The notes below the pieces were generated by a model, which saw only the letters and a list, made by a program, of their open reading frames with translations, was not told the DNA's origin and ran no database searches. From contig NZ_JAUORH010000011.1 in assembly GCF_030547425.1 (NCBI RefSeq), positions 45,316 through 109,315 of the forward strand: a DNA stretch of 64,000 bases, read 5' to 3'. The translations under genes were made by a program, and so were the position numbers. The stretch is from Tenacibaculum sp. 1_MG-2023 (GTDB lineage: Bacteria > Bacteroidota > Bacteroidia > Flavobacteriales > Flavobacteriaceae). Of the stretch, positions 9,635 to 18,834 are shown one piece after another; positions within the stretch are counted from its first letter, which is position 1, and every line of letters begins with the position of its first letter.

Positions 9635-9664
9635 AAAAAAAGGAAGCAAATTTGCTTCCTTTTT
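9635..9664 (-). terminator. Intrinsic terminator of the first outer-membrane protein gene
   Basis: Self-complementary AGGAAGCAAATTTGCTTCCT at 9641-9660, flanked by an A-run and a T-run, 22 bases past the stop of the 161-residue barrel protein gene. The same 20-mer recurs at 10317-10336. Confidence 0.8.
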
Positions 9665-9685
9665 CTTCTTATTGTAAATTTCTTA

Positions 9686-10171
9686 CTATAAAGAGAAAGA
9701 ATAAGTTCCTCCAATTCCAATTGTAGCTGGAGTTATATTAACATAATCAGTATCTAATACAACACCTGTATAGTCTACATGTAAGTTAATTTTTTCAGTT
9801 ACTTGGTAACCAACGATTGGTCTGAAGTAAAAACCACTTTCAGTGTTTCCCGAAGGTCTTACACCAATACCATAACCTAAGTCAGCTCCTACTGAAAATT
9901 TATCAGCAAAACTATAACGACCTGCTACAGCTACAGGAATAAAAGCTAAGTCAGCTCCTTCTCCTTGAAAATGTAAATAAGATACAGATGGTCCTACTTT
10001 AAAACCTTCAGCAACATTAAATAAATAATTAGCTTCAATTGCTCCAGTTACATTAGCTTCATCAGCATCTCCAACAGGTAAACCAATAGTACCACCAACG
10101 TTTAATTCTGTTTCTTGTGCGTTAACAGCTAAACCGAAAGCCATCATAGCAACTACTAAAAATTTTTTCAT
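9686..10171 (-). CDS. Small outer-membrane beta-barrel protein
   Basis: A 161-residue exported protein. Signal peptide MKKFLVVAMMAFGLAVNAQ, then alternating Gly/aromatic strands typical of an eight-stranded OmpA/OmpX-like barrel, ending in the aromatic C-terminal strand GGTYSFSL (a Phe near the end, a BAM recognition feature). The start is the ATG at 10171; an upstream in-frame start would put extra residues before the signal peptide. It lies downstream of a second barrel gene in the same orientation and has its own -7 box (TATCTTTG, 10205-10212) and terminator. No specific function can be given. Confidence 0.8.
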   Translation of the reverse strand: MKKFLVVAMMAFGLAVNAQETELNVGGTIGLPVGDADEANVTGAIEANYLFNVAEGFKVGPSVSYLHFQGEGADLAFIPVAVAGRYSFADKFSVGADLGYGIGVRPSGNTESGFYFRPIVGYQVTEKINLHVDYTGVVLDTDYVNITPATIGIGGTYSFSL

Positions 10172-10204
10172 AATTTTTGTTTTATAAGTTTTGTTTTGAG
10201 CCGG

Positions 10205-10212
10205 CAAAGATA
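10205..10212 (-). promoter_or_regulatory. -7 promoter box of the first barrel gene
   Basis: TATCTTTG on the minus strand, a full match to the Bacteroidota -7 consensus TAnnTTTG, 33 bases upstream of the chosen ATG. No clear TTG at -33. Confidence 0.55.
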
Positions 10213-10310
10213 CATTTAATTAAGAATCTAGTTGCTCTTTTTTTAAAAAAAGTCTTACAAATCTATTTTAAAACTTAAAACACTAAAAACAAAACACTTA
10301 TATTTAAAAT

Positions 10311-10341
10311 AAAAAAAGGAAGCAAATTTGCTTCCTTTTTT
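10311..10341 (-). terminator. Intrinsic terminator of the second outer-membrane protein gene
   Basis: The palindrome AGGAAGCAAATTTGCTTCCT (10317-10336) flanked by A7 and T-run, 21 bases past the stop of the 173-residue barrel gene. It has the same palindromic sequence as the terminator at 9641-9660. Confidence 0.8.
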
Positions 10342-10361
10342 ACTCTTTATTGATATTCTTC

Positions 10362-10883
10362 TTAGAAGTGTAATGCAAACCCAACATTAAGTTGGAAAGT
10401 GTTGATATCTTCTGTATCACCTAAACCTAAGTTATATCTTAACCCTGGCTCTATACTTACCATATCTCCTAAGAAAATAGCATAACCTGCTTGGAATCCT
10501 AAATATGAAGCATCATAAGCATCATAAGAAGCTCCTGAGTAATCAATTTGTACTGGAATCATACTAGAAATGTAGTATTTTGCTCCAATCTTGTAAGAAA
10601 AAGCATCATCAGCACCTCTATCATTATATCCTAAACCTAACTTAATAGCTAAATCATCCATGATGAAATATCCAGCTTCAGCTCCAATTCCCCATACAGT
10701 TTCTGACCCAGCTGGTGTATCAACAGATGATAACTGAAAACCTGTAGCAGCTCCATGAGCAGCTCCAAAACCAGTGTTACCTTCTACTAACCACTTCCCT
10801 TTTGCTGTTTGTCCGTTAGCTTCTTGTGCATTAGCTGTAAAACTAACAGCTACCATAGCAATTACTAATAATAATTTTTTCAT
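10362..10883 (-). CDS. Outer-membrane beta-barrel protein
   Basis: A 173-residue exported protein with signal peptide MKKLLLVIAMVAVSFTANAQ and a beta-rich body of Gly- and Tyr-containing strands (KLGLGYNDRGADD, IGAKYYISSMIPVQIDYSG), ending in NVGFALHF. It resembles small porin-like barrels of Flavobacteriaceae. It has a canonical promoter (10917-10946) and its own terminator, so strong expression is likely. It resembles its downstream neighbour in size and layout, but identity is low by eye, so a tandem duplication is only possible if old. Function unknown. Confidence 0.8.
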   Translation of the reverse strand: MKKLLLVIAMVAVSFTANAQEANGQTAKGKWLVEGNTGFGAAHGAATGFQLSSVDTPAGSETVWGIGAEAGYFIMDDLAIKLGLGYNDRGADDAFSYKIGAKYYISSMIPVQIDYSGASYDAYDASYLGFQAGYAIFLGDMVSIEPGLRYNLGLGDTEDINTFQLNVGFALHF

Positions 10884-10916
10884 AATTTTTAAATTTATAA
10901 TTTTAAGTTTGTGCCG

Positions 10917-10946
10917 CAAAAATAATTTTATTTTTACATATATCAA
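10917..10946 (-). promoter_or_regulatory. Consensus Bacteroidota promoter of the second barrel gene
   Basis: On the minus strand: TTG (10946-10944), 19-base spacer, then TATTTTTG (10924-10917). Both elements match the -33/-7 consensus at the preferred spacing. It predicts a start about 30 bases before the ATG at 10883. Confidence 0.75.
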
Positions 10947-10982
10947 TATACTTTTTTTTAAAAAATAGTTATTTTTTTTATA

Positions 10983-11903
10983 ATGAACTGGAACCAAGCA
11001 ATATCCGATTATATCAATTTTTTAAAAATTGAAAGAGGGCTTTCAAAAAACTCTATAGATAGTTACAAAAGAGATGTAAATAAGCTTTTTTTATTTGTAG
11101 ATAATCTAGAAAACTCTCCTTCTCCAATTCATACAACTACAGAGACTATTCAGCAATTCATCTATGAAACTAGCAAAAGTATTAATGCTCGTAGTCAAGC
11201 TAGATTAATTTCAGGTTTACGTAGCTTTTTTGATTTTTTGGTATTTGAAGATTATCGACAAGATAATCCAACCGATTTAATTGAAAGCCCAAATATTATT
11301 AGAAAACTCCCTGACACCTTAGAAAAAGAAGAGATAGATAAATTAATTGCTGCTATCGATTTAAGCCATCCACAAGGAGAACGCAACAAGACTATTATTG
11401 AAACCATTTACAGTTGTGGTTTACGTGTAAGTGAATTGATTAATTTACAATTATCTGATTTATTTTTTGAAGAAGGTTATATACAAATACTGGGTAAAGG
11501 AAATAAATATCGTTTTGTTCCAATACACATTACAACAATTCATAGACTTAACTTTTATATAGATGAAATTAGACCTCTAATAACACCTAAAAAGGAGGAT
11601 GAAGATACTGTTTTCTTAAACAGAAGAGGAAAACGATTAACACGGCAAATGATATTTATTATTTTAAAAGAATTAGCTCAGAAAATAAATCTAAAAAAAA
11701 GTATTGGTCCACATACATTAAGACACTCCTTTGCTACATATTTACTAAAAAATGGAGCAGATTTACGTGTTATTCAACAATTATTAGGACATGAAAGTAT
11801 TACTACAACAGAAATATATGTTCATTTAGATAATAGCTATCTTAAAGAAGTTGTTGAACTACACCATCCTAGAAGTAATTTGAATTTAACAGAAGAAGAA
11901 TAA
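10983..11903 (+). CDS. xerD: Site-specific tyrosine recombinase XerD
   Basis: A 306-residue tyrosine recombinase that resolves chromosome dimers at dif. The N-terminal SAM-like core-binding domain (1-95) is followed by the catalytic domain with YSCGLRVSELINLQLSDL (Arg I), HTLRHSFATYLLKNGADLRV (His-Arg) and LLGHESITTTEIYVHLD (His and nucleophile Tyr). All catalytic residues are present and the length is normal. Its position near aroQ in core genome argues for the housekeeping XerD and against a phage integrase. A dif site was not seen. Confidence 0.93.
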   Translation: MNWNQAISDYINFLKIERGLSKNSIDSYKRDVNKLFLFVDNLENSPSPIHTTTETIQQFIYETSKSINARSQARLISGLRSFFDFLVFEDYRQDNPTDLIESPNIIRKLPDTLEKEEIDKLIAAIDLSHPQGERNKTIIETIYSCGLRVSELINLQLSDLFFEEGYIQILGKGNKYRFVPIHITTIHRLNFYIDEIRPLITPKKEDEDTVFLNRRGKRLTRQMIFIILKELAQKINLKKSIGPHTLRHSFATYLLKNGADLRVIQQLLGHESITTTEIYVHLDNSYLKEVVELHHPRSNLNLTEEE

Positions 11904-11920
11904 ACGAAACTTTTGGGTAC

Positions 11921-12021
11921 AAAAAAAGGCAAGCTACCTACATCACACCGCTACAACCTAATACCCTTGCTGCGTTCCCACCCTGGGGGATTCAAAGGGA
12001 GCTGGTTGTGTAGGACTTGCC
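11921..12021 (-). ncRNA. ffs: Signal recognition particle RNA (small bacterial type)
   Basis: On the minus strand the sequence contains CCCCCAGGGTGGGAACGCAG followed by CAAGGG, the conserved apical domain bound by Ffh. The ends pair (GGCAAGTCCTAC with GTAGGTAGCTTGCC) into the long SRP helix. The 3' strand runs straight into T7, so the closing helix also serves as a terminator. Length is about 100 nt. The 5' end is placed just downstream of the -7 box. Confidence 0.9.
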
Positions 12022-12025
12022 GAGG

Positions 12026-12057
12026 CAAATTTACAACCATTTTTTCGTAAAAAACAA
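12026..12057 (-). promoter_or_regulatory. Promoter of the SRP RNA gene
   Basis: Minus strand TTG (12057-12055), 21-base spacer, TAAATTTG (12033-12026). The -7 element agrees fully with TAnnTTTG and places transcription start at the first paired base of the SRP RNA. Confidence 0.75.
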
Positions 12058-12168
12058 TAAAATTTGCATAAAAATTTTGTAACATTTCTAAGTTTTTGAA
12101 TACTAATAATTTGTTGTCTATATTTTTTTGCTTTTAGCAGTAAAAAATAAACATAACAGTAAAAAGAA

Positions 12169-12176
12169 TATATTTG
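12169..12176 (+). promoter_or_regulatory. -7 promoter box of the DUF4199 gene
   Basis: TATATTTG, a full match to TAnnTTTG, 23 bases before the ATG at 12199. No TTG at the expected -33 position. Confidence 0.5.
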
Positions 12177-12198
12177 TATCACTAACTAAATTCACACA

Positions 12199-12720
12199 AT
12201 GGAAAATCAAACAAACAGTAAAAACATTATTTTAAATTACGGATTATACTTAGGTCTTATTGGCGTTTTTATTCATTTAGCATTTTATGCCACAGGAACA
12301 TTAATAAAATTTGGATGGTTAAGTGGTATAATTGGTTTTATTGTAATGATTATACTTATTATACTAGGTATTAAAAAGTTTAAAACTGATAATAATGGCT
12401 TTCTAACTTTTGGTCAAGCTTTAAAAGTAGGTGTAGGTATAGCAGTAATTAGTGCTGTAATTTCAACTATTTACACATTAATCTTCACTAATATAATAGA
12501 GCCTGATTTTCAAGCACAAATGATGGAAGTACAAAAACAAGCTTGGATTGACGCTGGTATGACGGACGAACAAATAGAAGCTTCAGAAACAATGGCTAAA
12601 AAGTTTAACAGTCCAGTGATAACAGCTCCTTTAGCTTTAGTAGTTTCTGCTTTTTTCGGATTTATTATTTCTGCAATTGGAGGTGCCATTATGAAAAAAA
12701 CAGAAGAAGAACAATATTAA
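12199..12720 (+). CDS. DUF4199 membrane protein
   Basis: A 173-residue protein of the DUF4199 family. It has four predicted membrane helices (about 10-30, 35-57, 78-100 and 143-165) and a soluble loop rich in Gln/Glu (about 105-135, EVQKQAWIDAGMTDEQIEA). The family is common in Bacteroidota and usually sits immediately upstream of a GT2 glycosyltransferase, as here (80-base gap, same strand). A role in the same cell-envelope process is an inference from this pairing. Confidence 0.8.
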   Translation: MENQTNSKNIILNYGLYLGLIGVFIHLAFYATGTLIKFGWLSGIIGFIVMIILIILGIKKFKTDNNGFLTFGQALKVGVGIAVISAVISTIYTLIFTNIIEPDFQAQMMEVQKQAWIDAGMTDEQIEASETMAKKFNSPVITAPLALVVSAFFGFIISAIGGAIMKKTEEEQY

Positions 12721-12799
12721 TATAGTTTTAAATAGGTAAATGTTTTACGTATAACGAATACTTTGTAACTTTACCTTTTTTAAACACTGAACAAAATAT

Positions 12800-13756
12800 A
12801 TGGATATATCGGTAGTAATACCACTTCTTAATGAAGAGGAATCTTTACCAGAATTATATGATTGGATTGCAAAAGTTATGCAATCCAATCAGTTTTTATA
12901 TGAACTTATCTTTATTGATGATGGTAGTACTGATAATTCTTGGAAAATAATACAAGAGTTATCGCAAAAGCATCAAGAAGTGAAAGGTTTACGATTTCAA
13001 AGAAATTATGGTAAATCCCAAGCCTTAGACGCTGGTTTTGGGTTAACTCAAGGAAGAGTAGTTATTACCATGGATGCGGATTTACAAGATAGCCCTGACG
13101 AAATCCCTGAACTTTATAAATTAATTACTGAAGAAAACTTCGACTTAATATCTGGATGGAAAAGGAAACGATACGATAATGTTGTAACCAAAAATATTCC
13201 CTCAAAATTGTTCAATTGGGCTGCTCGAAAAACATCAGGATTAAAATTGCATGATTTTAACTGCGGATTAAAAGCCTACAAAAGCGAAGTAGTAAAAGCA
13301 GTAAAAGTTAGCGGTGAAATGCACCGTTATATTCCTGTATTAGCAAAAAACGAAGGATTCAATAAAATTGATGAAAAGATAGTACAGCATCAAGCTCGTA
13401 AATATGGAGTAACAAAATTTGGAATGGATCGTTTTGTAAATGGTTTTTTAGACTTAATTACCATTTCATTTCTTTCAAAATTTGGAAAAAGACCAATGCA
13501 CTTTTTTGGCTTATGGGGAACGTTAATGTTTATTTTTGGTTTTTTCTCAGCTTTCTTTATAGGAGCTATGAAAATATACCAACTTTCTACAGGAGTAAAA
13601 GCCATATTAGTAACTAGTAATCCATGGTTTTACATTGCCTTAACCTCAATGATTTTAGGTACATTACTTTTTTTAGCTGGTTTTTTAGGTGAGCTAATTA
13701 TTAAAAGTAATCCGCAACAAAAACATTATACAATCAAAGAAAAACTGAACTTTTAA
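12800..13756 (+). CDS. Family 2 glycosyltransferase, polyprenyl-phosphate type (DPM1/GtrB-like)
   Basis: A 318-residue inner-membrane glycosyltransferase likely to load a sugar from a nucleotide donor onto undecaprenyl phosphate. The GT-A fold opens with VVIPLLNEEESLPELYDW; DDGSTDNS (about 40-47) and MDADLQDSPDE (about 94-104, the DxD metal site) are intact. Two C-terminal membrane helices (about 235-260 and 270-295) match the GtrB layout. It follows DUF4199. Donor sugar and final acceptor cannot be read from the sequence. Confidence 0.88.
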   Translation: MDISVVIPLLNEEESLPELYDWIAKVMQSNQFLYELIFIDDGSTDNSWKIIQELSQKHQEVKGLRFQRNYGKSQALDAGFGLTQGRVVITMDADLQDSPDEIPELYKLITEENFDLISGWKRKRYDNVVTKNIPSKLFNWAARKTSGLKLHDFNCGLKAYKSEVVKAVKVSGEMHRYIPVLAKNEGFNKIDEKIVQHQARKYGVTKFGMDRFVNGFLDLITISFLSKFGKRPMHFFGLWGTLMFIFGFFSAFFIGAMKIYQLSTGVKAILVTSNPWFYIALTSMILGTLLFLAGFLGELIIKSNPQQKHYTIKEKLNF

Positions 13757-13790
13757 ACCCGTATCTTTAGTACGCTTTTTAATTTGATAC

Positions 13791-15500
13791 ATGAAAGAGA
13801 TTTTAAACAAAGCCAAACAATGGTTATCTGATACATTTGATTCAGAAACACAACAAGAAATTCAGCAGCTAATTGATACTAATGCTGACGATTTAGCCGA
13901 TCGTTTTTATAAGAATTTAGAATTTGGGACAGGTGGAATACGTGGTATTGTAGGAGCAGGAACCAACCGAATAAATAAATACACTTTAGGAAAAGCTACT
14001 CAAGGTTTATGTAATTATTTACATAAAACACACTTAAATAAAGAATTAAAAGTAGCTATTGGGTACGATTGTCGTCATGATAGTGAATGGTTAGCCAAGG
14101 TGGTAGCGAACGTACTATCTGCTAACAATATTCAAGTGTTTTTATTTGAAGATATGCGCCCTACTCCAGAATTATCATTTGCTGTAAACTATTTAGGGTG
14201 CGATGCAGGAATTGTACTAACTGCTTCTCACAACCCTCCTGAATACAACGGTTATAAAGTATATTGGAATGATGGTGGACAAATTGTTCCTCCTCAAGAT
14301 CAAGAAATTATTAATGAAGTAAACTCTTTAGCTTTTGCAGATATCAATTTCAATGCTAATGAAAGTTTAATTAGCTCTGTTGGAAGTGAAGTTGACGAAG
14401 CTTTTTGGGAAGCTTCCTTAAAAAATGGAACATTTGATGTTAAGGAACGAGAAAATTTAAAAATAGTATTTACCTCATTACACGGAACTTCTATAAAACT
14501 TATTCCAGAAGTTTTAAAACGGGCAGGATATACTCAGGTTCATATTGTTGAAGAACAAGCTACTCCTGATGGGGACTTTCCTACAGTTAAATCTCCAAAC
14601 CCTGAAGAACCAGCTGCTCTTAAAATGGCTGTTGATTTAGCAAATAAAATTAACGCAGACATTGTATTAGGAACCGATCCTGATTCTGACAGAATTGGAA
14701 TTGCTGTTCGTGACACTGAAGGAAATATGAAATTACTAAACGGAAATCAAACTATGAGTATGATGACCGATTTCTTAATCAACGACTGGAAAAAACAAGG
14801 AAAACTAAACGGAAAGCAATTTGTAGGGTCTACGATAGTTTCTACTAATTTGGTCAATGAAATTGCCGATTATTATGGAGTTGAAACTAAAGTTGGATTA
14901 ACTGGTTTTAAATGGATAGCTAAAATGATAAAAGACCATCCTGAACTTAATTTTATTGGTGGTGGTGAAGAAAGTTTTGGGTATATGGTAAGTGATTTTG
15001 TACGTGATAAAGACGCTGTTACCTCTGCTCTACTTGCCTGTGAGATGGCAGCTGATGCAAAAGCTAAAAACAGTTCTTTCTACAAAGAGTTATTAAACTT
15101 ATACACACGTCATCATTTTTACAAAGAACACTTAATTTCTTTGGTTAAAAAAGGAATGGATGGTGCGCAACAAATCAAACAAATAATGATTGACTTACGT
15201 AACAATCCGTTAACTGTAATTGACAATTCAAAAGTTAAATACTTATATGACTATCAATCTTCAATAAGAAAAAATTTACTAACTGGTGAAGAAACTGTAA
15301 TTAATATTCCTAAATCAAACGTATTGATTTATCATACCGAAGATGGAACCAAAATCGCTGCACGACCAAGTGGTACTGAACCTAAAATTAAGTTCTATTT
15401 TAGTGTAAAGTCTGTTTTAGATTCAATTGAAAATAAAAAGGAAACTGAAGCTAATTTAGACACTAAAATTCAACGTATTATAAAAGAATTGAACCTATAA
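13791..15500 (+). CDS. Phosphoglucomutase/phosphomannomutase (alpha-D-phosphohexomutase)
   Basis: A 569-residue cytoplasmic enzyme that moves phosphate between C1 and C6 of hexoses. The catalytic serine loop TASHNPPEYNGYKVY (about 142-156), the metal loop GTDPDSDRIGIA (about 294-305), the sugar-binding loop GGGEESFGYM and the phosphate-binding RPSGTEPKIKFY near the C-terminus are all present. Length fits the long PGM2/YhxB-like class. Its stop codon shares one base with the ATG of the ABC exporter gene, so the two are cotranscribed. Glucose versus mannose preference is not decidable here. Confidence 0.9.
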   Translation: MKEILNKAKQWLSDTFDSETQQEIQQLIDTNADDLADRFYKNLEFGTGGIRGIVGAGTNRINKYTLGKATQGLCNYLHKTHLNKELKVAIGYDCRHDSEWLAKVVANVLSANNIQVFLFEDMRPTPELSFAVNYLGCDAGIVLTASHNPPEYNGYKVYWNDGGQIVPPQDQEIINEVNSLAFADINFNANESLISSVGSEVDEAFWEASLKNGTFDVKERENLKIVFTSLHGTSIKLIPEVLKRAGYTQVHIVEEQATPDGDFPTVKSPNPEEPAALKMAVDLANKINADIVLGTDPDSDRIGIAVRDTEGNMKLLNGNQTMSMMTDFLINDWKKQGKLNGKQFVGSTIVSTNLVNEIADYYGVETKVGLTGFKWIAKMIKDHPELNFIGGGEESFGYMVSDFVRDKDAVTSALLACEMAADAKAKNSSFYKELLNLYTRHHFYKEHLISLVKKGMDGAQQIKQIMIDLRNNPLTVIDNSKVKYLYDYQSSIRKNLLTGEETVINIPKSNVLIYHTEDGTKIAARPSGTEPKIKFYFSVKSVLDSIENKKETEANLDTKIQRIIKELNL

Positions 15501-17326
15501 TGAATTATTTTAAAAAGATTATTAAATACGCTATTCCATACAAAAAGCATGGATATTTGAATGTGTTATTTAACATCTTATATGCTCTTTTTTCTACACT
15601 TTCTTTCTTGGTATTAATGCCTATGTTAGAAGTTATTTTTAAACCTAATGCTATTAAAGTAACTGAAAAACCTGTTTTTGAAAGCATTACAAAAATAATT
15701 GACTATTTTAAAGCGAATGTTTCTTATTATGTTCATGAAATTGCTGGTGACGATAAATCAAAAACACTCATGGTAGTTGTAGGTTTAGTTATCACTACAT
15801 TCTTTTTTAAGAATATTTTTAACTACTTAGCTATGTACTTCATTACCTTTTTAAGAAATGGTGTTTTAAAAGATATTCGAAACGATTTATATAGAAAAAC
15901 TATAGAATTACCTATTGCCTACTTTTCAGAAAAAAGAAAAGGAGATACCATGGCTAGAATAGGAACTGATGTATTAGAAATTCAGCATTCATTTTTATCG
16001 GTTTTAGAAATGTTGGTAAGAGAGCCTTTAACTATTATTTTCACGATCACCGCAATGATAGCCATTAGCTTTAAGCTTACCCTTTTTGTGTTTGTTTTTA
16101 TTCCTATTTCCGGATATGTTATTTCTCTAATTGGTAAAAGCTTAAAGCGAAAGTCAGATAGTGTACAAAAAGAGCAGGGATATTTTTTATCACTTTTAGA
16201 AGAAACTTTAGGAGGATTAAAGGTGATTAAAGGCTTTACCGCTGAAAAAGAGTTTCAACAAAAATTTGAAAAATCAACCAATCGTTTTTACCATTTTTCT
16301 AATACTCTACTTAATAGAACAAATTTAGCAAGTCCTGCTAGTGAGTTTTTAGGAATTGGTGTTATTGCTGTATTGCTTTGGTATGGAGGTATCTTAGTTT
16401 TAGAAGAAGGAACCTTACAAGGAGAAGATTTTATTGCTTATATGGGTTTAGCTTATAATATTTTAACACCAGCAAAAGCTATTTCTAAAGCTAGTTATGG
16501 AGTTAAAAAAGGAAATGCTGCTGCTGAACGTATTTTAGAAGTTTTAGAAACTGAAAATCCTTTAAAAGACAAGTCAAATGCTGTTGATAAGAAATCTTTT
16601 AACTCTCAAATTACAATCGAAAGCATTTCTTTTAAATATGAAGATGATTATGTTTTAAAAGATTTCTCCTTAACCATTCCTAAGGGAAAAATGATCGCTT
16701 TGGTGGGACAATCAGGAAGTGGTAAATCAACCATTGCTAACTTATTAACTCGTTTTTATGATGTAAATAAAGGCACTATTCTACTTGATGGAATAGATAT
16801 AAGAGACCTTAAAATACATTCATTAAGACAACTAGAAGGTTTAGTTACACAAGACTCTATTTTATTTAACGACACTGTAAAAAACAACATTACTTTAGGC
16901 GTTGAAGGTAAAAGTGACGAAGAAATTATTGAAGCTGCTAAAATTGCCAATGCACATGAGTTTATTAAAGATTTACCAAATGGTTATGATACCAATATTG
17001 GAGATAGTGGAAATAAATTGTCTGGAGGGCAAAAACAACGTTTAAGCATTGCCCGTGCTGTTCTTAAAAATCCACCAATTATGATTTTAGATGAAGCAAC
17101 TTCTGCTTTAGATACCGAATCAGAAAAACTAGTACAAGACGCTTTAGAAAAAATGATGGAAAACAGAACCTCTGTTGTGATTGCGCATCGTTTATCTACC
17201 ATTCAAAAAGCAGATATGATTGTAGTCATGAAAAAAGGCAAAATTGTAGAACAGGGAACTCACGAAGAATTGATATCTAAAAGTGGAACTTACAAAAAGT
17301 TGGTAGAAATGCAATCTTTAGGATAA
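15500..17326 (+). CDS. MsbA-like ABC exporter (fused membrane and ATPase domains)
   Basis: A 608-residue half-transporter. Six membrane helices occupy residues 1-335, then a nucleotide-binding domain with Walker A GQSGSGKST (about 402), Q-loop VTQDSILF, signature LSGGQKQRLSIARA, Walker B IMILDEATSALD and H-loop VIAHRLS. This is the type IV exporter layout of MsbA and related lipid or drug exporters; it functions as a homodimer. A one-base overlap with the phosphohexomutase stop couples translation. MsbA (lipid A flipping) is plausible, but a multidrug or polysaccharide exporter cannot be excluded. Confidence 0.85.
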   Translation: MNYFKKIIKYAIPYKKHGYLNVLFNILYALFSTLSFLVLMPMLEVIFKPNAIKVTEKPVFESITKIIDYFKANVSYYVHEIAGDDKSKTLMVVVGLVITTFFFKNIFNYLAMYFITFLRNGVLKDIRNDLYRKTIELPIAYFSEKRKGDTMARIGTDVLEIQHSFLSVLEMLVREPLTIIFTITAMIAISFKLTLFVFVFIPISGYVISLIGKSLKRKSDSVQKEQGYFLSLLEETLGGLKVIKGFTAEKEFQQKFEKSTNRFYHFSNTLLNRTNLASPASEFLGIGVIAVLLWYGGILVLEEGTLQGEDFIAYMGLAYNILTPAKAISKASYGVKKGNAAAERILEVLETENPLKDKSNAVDKKSFNSQITIESISFKYEDDYVLKDFSLTIPKGKMIALVGQSGSGKSTIANLLTRFYDVNKGTILLDGIDIRDLKIHSLRQLEGLVTQDSILFNDTVKNNITLGVEGKSDEEIIEAAKIANAHEFIKDLPNGYDTNIGDSGNKLSGGQKQRLSIARAVLKNPPIMILDEATSALDTESEKLVQDALEKMMENRTSVVIAHRLSTIQKADMIVVMKKGKIVEQGTHEELISKSGTYKKLVEMQSLG

Positions 17327-17337
17327 CAAACTAAAAA

Positions 17338-17366
17338 AGAGAAGCATGATGCTTCTCTTTTTTTTA
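17338..17366. terminator. Intrinsic terminator after the ABC exporter
   Basis: Stem AGAGAAGC / GCTTCTCT around ATGAT, preceded by A6 and followed by T8. It can serve the exporter gene and the convergent nucleotidyltransferase gene. Confidence 0.75.
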
Positions 17367-17383
17367 AAACTCTTTTATTATTA

Positions 17384-18805
17384 TTAGCTCACTTTTAAAC
17401 CTAACTGAATTCCTTTTTCTAACATAAATTGATACGAAGCATCATGTTCATTAGGAATTTTCCCGTCTAAAATAGCTTCTTTGATAGCTTCTTTTATTTG
17501 GCCAATTTCTCTGCAAGGTTGTAAATTAAAGGTTTTCATAATTTCTTCACCTGTAATTGGTGGTTGAAAATTACGAACTCTATCACGTTCTTCTACTTCT
17601 TTAATTTTCTGGCGAACAATCTCAAAATTCTTATGATAACGTTTAAATTTCTTCGGGTTTTTAGTCGTAATATCTGCTTCACATAAGATCATCAATGATT
17701 CTACATCATCACCAGCATCAAAAATTAAACGACGCACAGCAGAATCAGTCACTTCACTTGCTAATACAATCGGACGAGAGCTTAACATCACCATTTTCTG
17801 AACAAACTTCATCTTATTATTCAATGGCATTTTTAAACGTTTAAATAATTTATATACCATTTTAGCCCCTACAAATTCATGTGAATGGAATGTCCAACCT
17901 ATTTTTTTATGGTAACGTTTGGTTGGTGCTTTACCTATGTCATGTAATAATGCTGCCCAACGAAGCCAAACATCATCAGTATTTTGAGCGATATTATCAA
18001 CTACTTCTAACGTATGGTAAAAATTATCTTTGTGTTTTTGCCCCTCTACCTCTTCTACTCCTTTTAAAGCTATCAATTCTGGCAGAATTCTTTCTAGTAG
18101 CCCTGTTTTTTCAAGTAGTAAAAAACCAATTGATGGAACTGGGGCCTCTAATATTTTATTCAACTCAACCACAATACGCTCACGAGTAATAATATCAATT
18201 CTCGTTGTATTTTTTGTAATTGCATTTAACGATTTCTCTTCTATTTCGAAATTTAATTGTGTTGCAAAACGAATGGCACGCATCATACGCAACGGATCGT
18301 CAGAATATGTTATATCTGGATCTAGCGGCGTTCTTATAACTTTAGCCTCTAAGTCAGCTATTCCCCCAAAAGGATCAAGTAACAATCCGAAATCATCTTC
18401 ATTTAAACTCAATGCTAATGCATTTATCGTAAAGTCTCTCCTGTTTTGATCGTCTTGTAAGGTTCCTTCAGAAACTTTAGGGTTTCTACTCTCTTCTGAA
18501 TAAGATTCTTTACGTGCCCCTACGAACTCAATTTCAACATCTTTAAAACGTAACATTGCTGTTCCGTAAGTTTTAAACACTTGAACTTTTGGCTTACTAG
18601 GTAATAATTCAGCTACTTTTTGAGCTAATTCTATACCACTACCTACAGCTACCACATCTACATCTTTGGCTGTTCCTCGTTTTAAAATAAAATCACGTAC
18701 AAAGCCACCAATTACATAACTCTCTAGTTGTAACTCTTTAGCTGCTTGATATATATATTGAAATATTTCTGCGGAAATGGCTTCTTTAAAATATTGTTTT
18801 TGCAT
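17384..18805 (-). CDS. CCA tRNA nucleotidyltransferase/poly(A) polymerase with HD domain
   Basis: A 473-residue class II nucleotidyltransferase. [12 protein letters not shown] (about 32-43), [10 protein letters not shown] (metal-binding DxD) and [13 protein letters not shown] are the head and neck motifs. The body/tail region contains [21 protein letters not shown], and an HD phosphohydrolase domain carries [10 protein letters not shown]. In the family the enzyme adds or repairs the 3' CCA end of tRNA. No separate CCA enzyme is visible in the window. The product is cytoplasmic and soluble. Confidence 0.9.
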   Translation of the reverse strand: MQKQYFKEAISAEIFQYIYQAAKELQLESYVIGGFVRDFILKRGTAKDVDVVAVGSGIELAQKVAELLPSKPKVQVFKTYGTAMLRFKDVEIEFVGARKESYSEESRNPKVSEGTLQDDQNRRDFTINALALSLNEDDFGLLLDPFGGIADLEAKVIRTPLDPDITYSDDPLRMMRAIRFATQLNFEIEEKSLNAITKNTTRIDIITRERIVVELNKILEAPVPSIGFLLLEKTGLLERILPELIALKGVEEVEGQKHKDNFYHTLEVVDNIAQNTDDVWLRWAALLHDIGKAPTKRYHKKIGWTFHSHEFVGAKMVYKLFKRLKMPLNNKMKFVQKMVMLSSRPIVLASEVTDSAVRRLIFDAGDDVESLMILCEADITTKNPKKFKRYHKNFEIVRQKIKEVEERDRVRNFQPPITGEEIMKTFNLQPCREIGQIKEAIKEAILDGKIPNEHDASYQFMLEKGIQLGLKVS

Positions 18806-18834
18806 ATACTACACTTTAATAACCTTATACTGTA

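Noticed and set aside
10983..11903. Tyrosine recombinase as a sign of a prophage or integrative element
   Set aside because: The sequence fits housekeeping XerD and the flanking genes are core; no phage genes or att repeats are seen.
11958..12182. 74-residue minus-strand frame over the SRP RNA
   Set aside because: It overlaps the SRP RNA and its promoter; RNA conservation explains the sequence.
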